Source of the DNA: an uncultured Paracoccaceae bacterium
Lineage (GTDB): Bacteria; Pseudomonadota; Alphaproteobacteria; Rhodobacterales; Rhodobacteraceae
Length of the DNA: 64,000 bases
Assembly (NCBI GenBank): GCA_947497185.1
Contig: CANMFL010000005.1
Location: 310,001-374,000, forward strand
Direction: 5' to 3'
Below are positions 43,301-50,438 of this stretch, in pieces. The position numbers were made by a program, and so were the translations under genes. Position 1 is the stretch's first letter, and every line of letters begins with the position of its first letter. The notes beneath the pieces are model-generated. The model worked only from the letters and a program-made list of their open reading frames with translations. It had not been told where the DNA came from and did no database searches.

Positions 43301-43830
43301 TCGTTGTTGATCGCCCGCATCCCGCGACCGCCGCCGCCCCATGAGGCTTTGAGCATCAACGGATAGCCAACCTCGGCGGCTTGCTTTTTGACCAACGCCA
43401 TGTCGTCGCCCAGCACATCCGTGGCAGGAATAACGGGAACGCCCGCCTCAACAGCGACGTTTCTGGCAGAGGCTTTGTCGCCCAACATGCGCATCGTTTC
43501 AGCCTTTGGGCCGATGAATGTAATGCCATTTTCAGTGCAAGCGTCAACAAAATCGGGGTTCTCAGACAGCAAACCATAGCCCGGGTGGATCGCATCAGCG
43601 CCGGACATCTTAGCGACGCGAATAATTTCTTCGATCGAAAGGTAAGCCGCAACAGGACCAAGACCCTCGCCGATGCGGTAGGCTTCGTCCGCCTTAAAGC
43701 GGTGCAGGCCCAACTTGTCTTCTTCGGCGTACACGGCAACCGTCTTTTTTCCCATCTCATTCGCAGCACGCATGATTCGGATTGCGATTTCCCCGCGGTT
43801 CGCAATGAGAATTTTCTTGAAATTAGCCAT
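40387..43830 (-). CDS. pyc: Pyruvate carboxylase
   Basis: This 1147-residue single-chain biotin enzyme carboxylates pyruvate to oxaloacetate for anaplerosis and gluconeogenesis. Residues 1-455 form the biotin carboxylase domain (GGGGRGMR ATP loop near 167-174), and about 540-810 the carboxyltransferase barrel (TTMRDGHQS; LGLKDMAG). The allosteric/linker region comes next, and the C-terminal biotinyl domain has EAMKME with K1113 as the predicted biotin site. Full length and all motifs are intact. The gene stands alone, 138 nt after the SDR gene on the same strand. Confidence 0.97.
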   Translation of the reverse strand: MANFKKILIANRGEIAIRIMRAANEMGKKTVAVYAEEDKLGLHRFKADEAYRIGEGLGPVAAYLSIEEIIRVAKMSGADAIHPGYGLLSENPDFVDACTENGITFIGPKAETMRMLGDKASARNVAVEAGVPVIPATDVLGDDMALVKKQAAEVGYPLMLKASWGGGGRGMRAINNEEELEEKVLEGRREAEAAFGNGAGFLEKMIVRARHVEVQILGDSHGAIYHLWERDCSVQRRNQKVVERAPAPYLSGTQREQLCNLGKKICQFVNYECAGTVEFLMDMDSGEFYFIEVNPRVQVEHTVTEEVTGIDIVRAQVLIAEGKSLVEATGCASQYDVHLDGHALQCRVTTEDPQNNFIPDYGRIQMYRTATGPGIRLDGGTAYSGAVITRYYDSLLTKVTARAPTPEMAIARMDRALREFRIRGVSTNIAFVENLLKHPTFLNNEYHTKFIDQTPELFNFSKRRDRATKILTYIADITVNGHPETAGRPRPAADVKPPKPPVKRTSEVTPGTRNILEEFGPEAVANWMHDQPQLLITDTTMRDGHQSLLATRMRSLDMINAAPAYAAKMNQLFSVECWGGATFDVAYRFLQECPWQRLRDIRAAMPNIMTQMLLRASNGVGYTNYPDNVVQEFVRQAAESGVDVFRVFDSLNWVENMRVAMDAVGESGKVIEGTICYTGDLLNPDRAKYDLKYYVGMAKELEAAGAHVLGLKDMAGLLKPAAGRALVKALKEEISLPIHFHTHDTSGAAIATVLAVTEAGVDVVDAAMDSFSGNTSQPTLGSIVEALKGTDRDTGLDVTAIREISNYFEQVREHYLAFESGLQAPASEVYLHEMPGGQFTNLKSQARSLGLEERWHEVAQTYADVNQMFGDIVKVTPSSKVVGDMALMMVSQNLTRADVEDPKTDVVFPDSVVDMMKGSLGQPPGGWPAAIQKKVLKGEKPSTDRPGQHLPAVDLDATRKELTDLLDGRKIDDEDLNGYLMYPKVFLDYMGRHRTYGPVRTLPTKTFFYGMEPGEEIAAEIDPGKTLEIRMQAVSDMNEDGEVKVFFELNGQPRTIRVLNRLAAADKVTRPKAEIGNPDHIGAPMPGVVASVAMSVGQKVKAGDLLLTIEAMKMETGIHADRDATIKAVHVGIGAQIDAKDLLIELS

Positions 43831-43968
43831 GTTCGTCCCTTTCGCAGTTGCGGCAACTGTTAGTTACAAAACCGCCATTGTAAAGTTGGTATACGTAAGT
43901 TGATTGCGCTAACGCCGCGATGCGGCTATTTTCCAGACCCGCCAAACGGGGGGCACCTCGACGATCCG

Positions 43969-44718
43969 CTAGATCGAGCCGGCTTCGACCATATAGTTGT
44001 TTGCGGTACACATCGCGGCGTCGTCTGATGCCAGAAACAACACCATCCGCGCGATATAAACGGGATCAATCAGATCGGGTAAGCATTGGGAAAGCTTCTG
44101 CTTTTCCAGGGCTTCCGGCGTGGTCCACAGCTCTTTCTGGCGGTCCGTCATGACCCAGCCGGGGACAACGGTGTTCACACGAATCCTGTCGCGTCCAAGG
44201 TCGCGGGCCATGGTGCGTGTCAGGCCGTGAACAGCAGCTTTCGCGGTGGCATAGGCGGGGAAATTTCCAACGGCCTCCCACCAGCTGTTTGAACCAAGGT
44301 TGATAATCGACCCGCCACCAGCAGCAATCATCGCGGGGGCCACGGCCTGCATGGCAAAGAACATATGGCGCAGATTGGTGTCCATGCGGTCGTCCCAATA
44401 GTCAGGCGTGACGTCTTTCCAGTCATGGCGATCGTCGCGTGCGGCGTTATTCACAAGCACCAAAAAATCGCCAGTCTTCGCAGCAAGTTCCTTAATCGCA
44501 GCCTGTGTCGCTTCAATATCGCGCAGATCGCACAAGGCATATGTGGCACCCGTTTCCGCGGCGACCGCAGCGCTGGCCTGCGCATCACGATCCAAAAACG
44601 CAACCTTCGCGCCTTGTTCTGCAAAGGCTGAAACCATGCTCGCGCCAATGCCGCTCGCACCGCCGGTGACAAGAACGGGTTTGCCGTGAAGGCTAGGATA
44701 TGTGGCGAAACGGGACAT
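43969..44718 (-). CDS. Short-chain dehydrogenase/reductase
   Basis: This 249-residue NAD(P)-dependent oxidoreductase of the classical SDR group has the cofactor motif TGGASGIG at residues 18-25, the VNNAA motif near 89-93 and catalytic S143, Y156 and K160 (YxxxK). D43 in FLDRD favours NAD. The ATG at 44718 has AAAGGAAACC upstream; the open frame continues beyond it without homology. Substrate unknown; a sugar or polyol dehydrogenase is plausible. A perfect 20-bp palindrome lies 30 nt upstream. Confidence 0.92.
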   Translation of the reverse strand: MSRFATYPSLHGKPVLVTGGASGIGASMVSAFAEQGAKVAFLDRDAQASAAVAAETGATYALCDLRDIEATQAAIKELAAKTGDFLVLVNNAARDDRHDWKDVTPDYWDDRMDTNLRHMFFAMQAVAPAMIAAGGGSIINLGSNSWWEAVGNFPAYATAKAAVHGLTRTMARDLGRDRIRVNTVVPGWVMTDRQKELWTTPEALEKQKLSQCLPDLIDPVYIARMVLFLASDDAAMCTANNYMVEAGSI

Positions 44719-44747
44719 TTGGTTTCCTTTTGTTGCGGCGGGCGGTA

Positions 44748-44767
44748 AAAATTTTCGCGAAAATTTT
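44748..44767. promoter_or_regulatory. Perfect 20-bp palindrome upstream of the SDR gene
   Basis: AAAATTTTCGCGAAAATTTT reads identically on both strands. It is 30-50 nt before the SDR start codon and 200 nt before uvrD. Its symmetry and place suggest an operator for a dimeric repressor; the protein is unknown. Confidence 0.5.
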
Positions 44768-44868
44768 ACGCCTAGATCAACTGATTTCGCAATTCCGTCA
44801 ATGTTTGAGTGCTGTGTTGGCCGGATTTGCCGACTAACCTTGGAGCCGGATTTTGCAGGCGTTGCAAA

Positions 44869-44890
44869 GAGTTGTTTTGGCGAAATGAAA
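44869..44890 (+). repeat. Dispersed 22-bp repeat, copy 4
   Basis: Same motif with T at the variable position and final A instead of G, 84 nt before the helicase start, between divergent genes. Confidence 0.8.
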
Positions 44891-44974
44891 TTAGGATGCG
44901 CGAAACACGCATGGCGCAGAACATACCGCGAACATAAGGGTTTTCTCGCGTTTGATTTCGCGGTATTGAAGCGC

Positions 44975-47368
44975 ATGAGTGATTTTTCTGATGAAGACGC
45001 CTTTGAGGCCGCAAGTGTTCCATTGTCCCAGCGTGCCATGGTGGGGCGGTCTGCGCCCTATTTGGATGGGTTGAACCCTGCGCAGCGCGAGGCTGTCGAG
45101 GCATTGGAAGGCCCTGTCTTGATGCTTGCAGGCGCGGGCACGGGAAAAACCAAAGCGTTAACCACGCGGATCGGGCATTTGCTGGCGACGGGCACGGCGC
45201 GTCCGCACGAGATTTTGGCGGTGACATTTACCAATAAAGCCGCGCGCGAAATGAAGAACCGCGTGGGCGCGATGATGGGCGAAGCGGTCGAGGGCATGCC
45301 TTGGCTGGGGACGTTCCACTCGGTCTGTGCCAAGTTGCTGCGGCGTCATGCGGAACTTGTCGGGTTAAAGTCGAACTTTACGATTTTGGACACGGATGAT
45401 CAGTTACGCCTGCTCAAGCAATTGATCCGTGCCGATGACATCGACGAAAAACGCTGGCCGCCGCGGATGCTGTCGGGGATCATCGATAACTGGAAAAACA
45501 AGGCGCTGACGCCTGACAATATTCCGGTCAGCGATAGCGGTGTGTTCGACCACAAAGGTGTGGCGCTATACGCTGCCTACCAGCAGCGGTTGAAGGACCT
45601 GAATGCCGTCGATTTTGGCGATATTCTGCTACACATGGTCGTGATTTTCCAGCAAAATCAGGACATTCTCGATCAGTACCAGCGGTGGTTCCGCTATATC
45701 CTTGTGGACGAATATCAGGATACCAACGTCGCCCAATATCTGTGGCTGCGGCTGCTTGCGGGTAAGCACAAAAACATCTGTTGTGTTGGCGATGACGATC
45801 AATCGATCTATGGCTGGCGCGGTGCTGAGGTCGGAAATATCCTGCGGTTTGAAAAGGATTTTCCGGGGGCTGTTGTTGTCCGGCTTGAGCAGAATTACCG
45901 ATCCACGCCGCATATTCTAGCGGCCGCATCCGGCGTGATTTCTGGTAACAAAGGCCGGCTTGGCAAGGACCTTTGGACCGCTGAGGAAGACGGCGAAAAG
46001 GTTCGGTTAATCGGTCATTGGGACGGTGAAGAAGAGGCGCGTTGGATCGGTGAAGAGATCGAAGCGTTGCAGCGTGGCACCCGTGGTCTCGATAAAATCA
46101 GCCCCGATCATATGGCAATTTTGGTCCGTGCATCGCATCAAATGCGGGCGTTCGAGGACCGGTTCTTAACCATTGGTCTGCCGTATCGCGTCATCGGTGG
46201 CCCGCGATTCTATGAACGTCTCGAGATCCGTGATGCGATGGGATATTTCCGTCTTGCCGTGTCGCAAGACGATGATCTGGCGTTCGAGCGGATCGTGAAC
46301 ACGCCCAAGCGCGGGCTGGGTGATAAGGCCGTGCAAACGATCCAAATGGCCGCCCGTGATAATAGTGTATCGCTGTTGGAAGGCGCGCGGATTTGCTGTC
46401 AGGAAAAGCGCCTTGGCGGTAAAGGGCTGAAAGAGCTGACTATTCTGGTCGACGGGCTGGATCGCTGGCACTCTCAAGTCATGAGTGAATCCGACACCCA
46501 TGTTGAACTCGCCGAGATGATTCTAGACGAATCCGGCTACACTGGATTTTGGCAAAACGACAAAACGCCCGAGGCTCCGGGCCGGTTGGAAAACCTCAAA
46601 GAACTGGTCAAGGCGCTTGAGAATTTTGAGAATCTGCAAGGCTTTCTCGAACACGTCAGCCTGATCATGGATAACGAGACCGAAGAGCAGGGCGAGAAGG
46701 TCAGTATTATGACGCTTCACGCGGCTAAGGGGCTGGAATTCCCCGCTGTTTTCTTGCCGGGTTGGGAAGATGGTTTGTTCCCGTCGCAACGGTCGATGGA
46801 CGAAAGCGGGGTTAAAGGTCTCGAGGAAGAGCGCCGTTTGGCCTATGTCGGCATCACCCGCGCAGAGCGGATTTGCACCATTTCCTTTGCCGCGAACCGT
46901 CGCGTTTATGGCCAGTGGCAGTCCGCGATGCCATCGCGTTTCATTGACGAATTGCCCGAAGATCACGTCGAAGTATTAACGCCCCCGGGTCTATATGGCG
47001 GTGGATTTGGTGCGGCTGGCATGGCGGCAAGCGCGTCACCTGCGGTTCAGGCCGAGATGGGATCGGACTTGCATGGCAAGGCCGCGAATGCCGACGTTTA
47101 CAACTCCCCGGGTTGGCGTCGTTTGCAAACGCGTAGCCAGCAACGCGGCATCGCGACACCTGCCGCTGCGAAAAATATCACGATTGATCTCGACGCTATC
47201 AGCACATTCACCGCTGGCGATCGGGTTTTCCATCAGAAATTCGGTTACGGCGAGGTGATGGGTATCGAAGGCGACAAGCTTGAGATCGAATTTGACAAAG
47301 CCGGATCGAAACATGTGGTTGCGCGGTTTGTGGTGAATGCAGAGCAGGCGGATGACGTCCCGTTTTAA
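44975..47368 (+). CDS. uvrD: UvrD/PcrA-type superfamily 1 DNA helicase
   Basis: This 797-residue 3'-5' DNA helicase for excision and mismatch repair has Walker A AGAGTGKT at residues 52-59, motif Ia FTNKAAREMKNR, motif II DEYQDTN, motif III GDDDQSIYGWRGA, motif IV QNYRS, motif V LHAAKGLEF and motif VI YVGITRAE. A UvrD-type C-terminal Tudor-like domain ends the protein (DRVFHQKFGYGEVMGI). The ATG at 44975 is the first giving homologous sequence; the longer frame covers the SDR promoter and repeat copy 4. Its stop overlaps the convergent LysE gene by 4 nt. Confidence 0.95.
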   Translation: MSDFSDEDAFEAASVPLSQRAMVGRSAPYLDGLNPAQREAVEALEGPVLMLAGAGTGKTKALTTRIGHLLATGTARPHEILAVTFTNKAAREMKNRVGAMMGEAVEGMPWLGTFHSVCAKLLRRHAELVGLKSNFTILDTDDQLRLLKQLIRADDIDEKRWPPRMLSGIIDNWKNKALTPDNIPVSDSGVFDHKGVALYAAYQQRLKDLNAVDFGDILLHMVVIFQQNQDILDQYQRWFRYILVDEYQDTNVAQYLWLRLLAGKHKNICCVGDDDQSIYGWRGAEVGNILRFEKDFPGAVVVRLEQNYRSTPHILAAASGVISGNKGRLGKDLWTAEEDGEKVRLIGHWDGEEEARWIGEEIEALQRGTRGLDKISPDHMAILVRASHQMRAFEDRFLTIGLPYRVIGGPRFYERLEIRDAMGYFRLAVSQDDDLAFERIVNTPKRGLGDKAVQTIQMAARDNSVSLLEGARICCQEKRLGGKGLKELTILVDGLDRWHSQVMSESDTHVELAEMILDESGYTGFWQNDKTPEAPGRLENLKELVKALENFENLQGFLEHVSLIMDNETEEQGEKVSIMTLHAAKGLEFPAVFLPGWEDGLFPSQRSMDESGVKGLEEERRLAYVGITRAERICTISFAANRRVYGQWQSAMPSRFIDELPEDHVEVLTPPGLYGGGFGAAGMAASASPAVQAEMGSDLHGKAANADVYNSPGWRRLQTRSQQRGIATPAAAKNITIDLDAISTFTAGDRVFHQKFGYGEVMGIEGDKLEIEFDKAGSKHVVARFVVNAEQADDVPF

Positions 47369-47964
47369 TGCGTTACGACAGGGTAAAGCGACAAGACGAG
47401 TAGTGCGGCCATCGTGATGTTAAAGATTCGCAAGCTGCGCGGTGTGCTGAGAAATCGGCGCACTTGTACGCCGAGCCATGCCCAGATCGACACCGACGGC
47501 AAATTTACCACGGCGAAGACCGCAGCAACCGTTAACGCACCAATTAAAGCGCCGTTATCCTGCGGCGCATAGTTGGTGATTGCGGTGATCGCCATGAACC
47601 ACGCCTTGGGGTTAACCCATTGAAACGCGGATGCCTGTAAAAACGTAAACGGTGTACCGGTCACTTTCTTCGCATCAGGCGGCACCGCGTTGGCAATTTT
47701 CCATGCCAGCCACAGCATATAGATCACGCTGAGCACAGTTAGAATCGTGTTCAAGACCGGATATGTCTCGAATATCCGCAGCAAGATAACGCCAACCAGC
47801 GTCACCATAAACGCATGGCCTAAAGAAATGCCTAACATATGCGGGATCGTGCGCCGTAATCCAAAATTCGCACCAGATGCCATCAGCATCAGGTTGTTCG
47901 GGCCGGGGGTGACGGAACTTACAAATGAAAATGCGACTAGCGCGAACAGAATATCTTGGGTCAT
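47365..47964 (-). CDS. LysE-family amino-acid exporter (RhtB-like)
   Basis: This 199-residue inner-membrane protein has about six helices and the family N-terminus (FVSSVTPGPNNLMLMASGANFG, residues 15-36, with the conserved PGPN). It matches LysE/RhtB exporters of amino acids or related small molecules; the substrate is not predictable. It converges on uvrD with a 4-nt overlap. The hairpin-array terminator lies 49 nt upstream on the same strand, so the gene is insulated from it. Confidence 0.9.
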   Translation of the reverse strand: MTQDILFALVAFSFVSSVTPGPNNLMLMASGANFGLRRTIPHMLGISLGHAFMVTLVGVILLRIFETYPVLNTILTVLSVIYMLWLAWKIANAVPPDAKKVTGTPFTFLQASAFQWVNPKAWFMAITAITNYAPQDNGALIGALTVAAVFAVVNLPSVSIWAWLGVQVRRFLSTPRSLRIFNITMAALLVLSLYPVVTH

Positions 47965-48012
47965 GCGCGCAGGTTACGCAGATATGCGCGGCATTGACGA
48001 GGATTCGCACAT

Positions 48013-48051
48013 AAAAAAACCGCAGCGCCCGGGAGGAGGTGGGCACTGCGG
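48013..48051 (-). terminator. Terminator hairpin of the sRNA array
   Basis: An 11-bp stem CCGCAGUGCCC/GGGCGCUGCGG (one G-U pair) with loop ACCUCCUCCC is followed by seven U. The final anti-Shine-Dalgarno hairpin therefore also ends transcription. Confidence 0.92.
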
Positions 48052-48310
48052 TTCTCTATATGTGCCCACTACCACGGGAGGAGGTGTGGCGCGGGCGACG
48101 AGAGCGATTTCAACCCGGGAGGAGGTGGGTCTGATCGCTCTTTCTCGGCTCGTCGGGAGGAGGTGACGAGACCGAAACTCTTGTAGAGGTGTCCGGCGAC
48201 ACCCGGGAGGAGGTGGATGTCGCCGGTCCTTCTGTTAACCTGGTCGTTTCTGGGAGGAAGATGACCAGGTCGATCGGATCATTCATTCTGGGAGTAGTTA
48301 AATGATCCGA
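48013..48310 (-). ncRNA. Tandem CCUCC-loop hairpin array (CcsR/cuckoo-like sRNAs)
   Basis: Seven stem-loops follow the DUF1127 stop codon by 7 nt. In transcript order they are: 48310-48274 (10-bp stem, loop with CUCCC), 48269-48239 (7-bp, loop with UUCCUCCC), 48226-48193 (12-bp), 48174-48146, 48140-48102 (7+4 bp), 48096-48064 (4+4 bp) and 48051-48020 (11-bp). The last five all expose the identical loop ACCUCCUCCC, complementary to a Shine-Dalgarno sequence. Stems differ in sequence yet pair, several using G-U. This is the organisation of the CcsR sRNAs next to ccaF1 in Rhodobacter sphaeroides. How many mature sRNAs arise is not known. Confidence 0.88.
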
Positions 48311-48316
48311 ATTCTA

Positions 48317-48529
48317 TTATTTCTTTACTGCGTCCAGTGCGATTGATTTAATCATTGAACGGTGAATTCCAAGGTCTGCAAGGTCACGATTTGAAAGTGA
48401 CTGCAATTCGTTGAATGTTGTGTTGTACAACTTGCGCTGTGCAAGGATGCCGCTAACCTGTGCGAACAGCGCGGATGCGCGTTCAGCGAAAGAGTTTGTC
48501 GCGGTGTGGTTTGCTGTAATAAATGCCAT
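48317..48529 (-). CDS. ccaF1: DUF1127 small RNA-binding protein (CcaF1-like)
   Basis: This 70-residue basic protein has a C-terminal DUF1127 motif (FNELQSLSNRDLADLGIHRSMI, about residues 40-62). In Rhodobacter sphaeroides the 71-residue homologue CcaF1 is an RNA-binding protein co-transcribed with the CcsR sRNAs and involved in their maturation. Length, family and the hairpin array directly downstream all agree with that assignment. The ATG at 48529 is taken because homology starts there; the upstream frame contains the leader hairpin. The ribosome site is weak (GAAGACG), so translation may be low or regulated. Confidence 0.85.
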   Translation of the reverse strand: MAFITANHTATNSFAERASALFAQVSGILAQRKLYNTTFNELQSLSNRDLADLGIHRSMIKSIALDAVKK

Positions 48530-48555
48530 CGTCTTCGTCTTTCGTTTGCGTATAT

Positions 48556-48570
48556 CGGCGGGAGGCGCCG
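48556..48570 (-). promoter_or_regulatory. Leader hairpin with CCUCC loop before the DUF1127 gene
   Basis: On the minus strand CGGCG-CCTCC-CGCCG forms a 5-bp GC stem with a CCUCC loop, 27 nt before the start codon. Its loop repeats the motif of the downstream array. It is possibly a leader control element or an additional small hairpin of the same family. Confidence 0.55.
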
Positions 48571-48781
48571 TGTTCTGTTGTGTCCTACAATTATGGTTTT
48601 GCTGCAGTTGCACAATGCCCAATGAATCATTGCTGCTATGCAGAAATTGCATAAGCAAAGCTGACCTATTGTCTTGATCCTGTTACTATTGTCCCTAAGG
48701 CCGCTCCGGTTGACTTGCGATTTGCCATTATTAGGTAAAAAACGCATGCAGATTGTGCAAATTGAAAAAAGAGGCAGACAA

Positions 48782-49864
48782 ATGTCAGTGACACGTGACC
48801 AAGTTTTGGGCGCACTAGAGCAGATTACCTTGCCGGGCGGTGAATCAATCGTGGCGCGTGACATGGTGCGCGCGCTTACGATTGACGGCGGTACGGTGCG
48901 TTTCGTGATCGAAGCCCCAACACCCGAAGAAGCCAGCCGCATGGGAAGTGTGCGTAACGCGGCGCAAACCGTTGTGTCGCATCTGGGTGGCGTGGATAGT
49001 GTGTCTGTCGTCTTGACGGCGCACGGTCCCGCGACGCCTGCCGCACCAAAAGGTGAGCCGCCCGCATTAAAGGTGGGGCGTCACCCAACCCCGCAAGCCG
49101 GTCCAGCCCGTGTTGCAGGTGTTGATCGGATTATTGCAGTCGGGTCCGGCAAGGGTGGGGTCGGCAAGTCTACCGTCTCGTCCAACCTTGCGGTCGCACT
49201 TGCAAAGGAAGGGCGGCGCGTTGGTCTGCTGGATGCGGATATCTATGGGCCTAGCCAGCCGCGCATGATGGGCGTGAACCAGCGCCCCGGTTCGCCCGAC
49301 GGCAAGACTATTATACCACTCAAAGCGCACGGCGTCACAATGATGTCGATTGGCCTGATGGTTGATCCTGATAAAGCCGTGGTTTGGCGTGGACCTATGT
49401 TGATGGGCGCGTTGCAGCAAATGCTGGGACAAGTCGAGTGGGGCGAGCTTGATGTGTTGATCGTCGATCTGCCGCCAGGGACGGGCGATGTGCAGCTGAC
49501 GCTCTGTCAGAAAACCGAACTGACGGGCGCGGTTGTTGTCAGCACACCGCAGGATGTGGCGCTGATTGATGCACGCAAGGCGCTCGACATGTTCAAGTCA
49601 CTGAAAACGCCTGTGCTGGGCTTGATCGAGAATATGTCGACCTTCCATTGCCCAAGCTGCGGGTACGAGACGCAAATCTTTGGGAATGGCGGCGTTGCGG
49701 CCGAAGCAGAGAAAATCGGTGTACCAATGCTGGGCAGCTTGCCGATTGATCTCGATACGCGCCTTGCTGGCGATGCTGGCACGCCGATTGCGGCGGGGGA
49801 CAGCCCGATGGCCGATGCCTATCGGCAACTCGCACGACGCTTTATCGACGGTGGCATGGCTTAA
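48782..49864 (+). CDS. mrp: Mrp/NBP35-family iron-sulfur cluster carrier ATPase
   Basis: This 360-residue P-loop protein is thought to carry [4Fe-4S] clusters to apo-proteins. An N-terminal MIP18-like domain (residues 1-80) and a Pro/Ala linker precede the ATPase with the deviant Walker A GKGGVGKST (123-131). The cluster-ligating CPSC pair is at C290/C293. The ATG at 48782 has AGAGG upstream and begins the conserved domain. It is divergent from the DUF1127 gene (252 nt between starts) and followed by a small terminator hairpin. Confidence 0.94.
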   Translation: MSVTRDQVLGALEQITLPGGESIVARDMVRALTIDGGTVRFVIEAPTPEEASRMGSVRNAAQTVVSHLGGVDSVSVVLTAHGPATPAAPKGEPPALKVGRHPTPQAGPARVAGVDRIIAVGSGKGGVGKSTVSSNLAVALAKEGRRVGLLDADIYGPSQPRMMGVNQRPGSPDGKTIIPLKAHGVTMMSIGLMVDPDKAVVWRGPMLMGALQQMLGQVEWGELDVLIVDLPPGTGDVQLTLCQKTELTGAVVVSTPQDVALIDARKALDMFKSLKTPVLGLIENMSTFHCPSCGYETQIFGNGGVAAEAEKIGVPMLGSLPIDLDTRLAGDAGTPIAAGDSPMADAYRQLARRFIDGGMA

Positions 49865-49894
49865 ACGTCACCATATTACCACACAGCCGACAGA

Positions 49895-49920
49895 ACCCTC
49901 GCCCTAAGGCGGGGGTTTTG
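49895..49920 (+). terminator. Intrinsic terminator of mrp
   Basis: ACCCTCGCC (49895-49903) pairs with GGCGGGGGT (49908-49916) with one G-U pair and a CTAA loop, followed by TTT then G. Confidence 0.7.
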
Positions 49921-49926
49921 TGATTC

Positions 49927-49960
49927 TGGGAATTCATGGGGCGGCTGGGAATTTATGGAA
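49927..49960 (+). promoter_or_regulatory. TGGG direct repeats, candidate MraZ operator
   Basis: TGGGA (49927), TGGGG (49937), TGGGA (49946) and a degenerate TGGAA (49956) are spaced 10, 9 and 10 nt. E. coli MraZ binds TGGGN repeats with 5-nt spacers in the dcw promoter region. Here the set is nearly 600 nt upstream of mraZ, and the middle spacer is 1 nt short. Confidence 0.5.
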
Positions 49961-50098
49961 TCAAACTGAACCACGCCCGAGAGAATCGGAATACACATCA
50001 AAAACAGAACAAAACTGATACAAATTGGCGAACATGCAAAAGCGGTAAGAAAGAAAAACAAAAAATGTGGGATTTTTGTGCCCCACAATATATGCCAC

Positions 50099-50107
50099 TG
50101 TGGATAA
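50099..50107 (-). other. Consensus DnaA box
   Basis: TGTGGATAA is the complement of the perfect DnaA box TTATCCACA. It lies in the AT-rich region upstream of mraZ. Only this one copy was noticed, so an origin is not supported; DnaA-dependent control of the dcw promoter is possible. Confidence 0.55.
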
Positions 50108-50438
50108 CTTTCAGGTCGAATTTATTGTTTATTAACTAACAAAACTGTGATCGACCCTGACGAGTGGCATACCATATGTAGTTCTGCGGGACTCTGCAAA
50201 ACATAATGTGGTTCCATGAATTCCCAAAAAGGTGTTGATCGGGCGGGGAACTTAAGTCACAAGAGTTACACGGTAACGACGAGAACATGACAACAAGGGG
50301 CGAAAAAGAACCCCACCGGCAAAAGCAGGTTTCATACAGGCCTCCGGTTTACCGCAACGAAGAGATCCGGCGCGCGAGCGAGCAGACATCCCCCCAGGTG
50401 GCGCGCGCAGCTGGACGAGCCCGATAAGGGCGGAAATT

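Larger units (their letters stand above)
49922..50438. other. Long AT-rich leader or control region upstream of mraZ
   Basis: No gene is supported in these 517 nt. Contents: the TGGG repeats, a TGGGAATTCATGG sequence (49927-49939) with its inverted copy CCATGAATTCCCA (50214-50226), TGTGGG/CCCACA arms at 50066-50087, a DnaA box at 50099, and homopurine-rich stretches around 50045-50065. No RNase P RNA core sequence was found. Confidence 0.5.

Noticed and set aside
44702-44974. An upstream extension of the UvrD reading frame to 44702.
   Set aside because: The added 91 residues cover the SDR promoter, the palindrome and repeat copy 4, and have no helicase homology. ATG 44975 starts the family N-terminus.
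48031-48214. Regularly repeated GGGAGGAGGT (48031, 48076, 48117, 48155, 48205) looks like a CRISPR or tandem repeat.
   Set aside because: The unit is only 10 nt, the spacing varies from 38 to 50 nt, and every copy is the loop of a stem on the minus strand. There is no cas gene. A hairpin RNA array explains it better.
49927-50226. Chromosomal origin suggested by the AT-rich segment with a DnaA box.
   Set aside because: Only a single consensus DnaA box was seen, there is no clustered array, and no typical origin neighbours (hemE, parAB, dnaA) are present.
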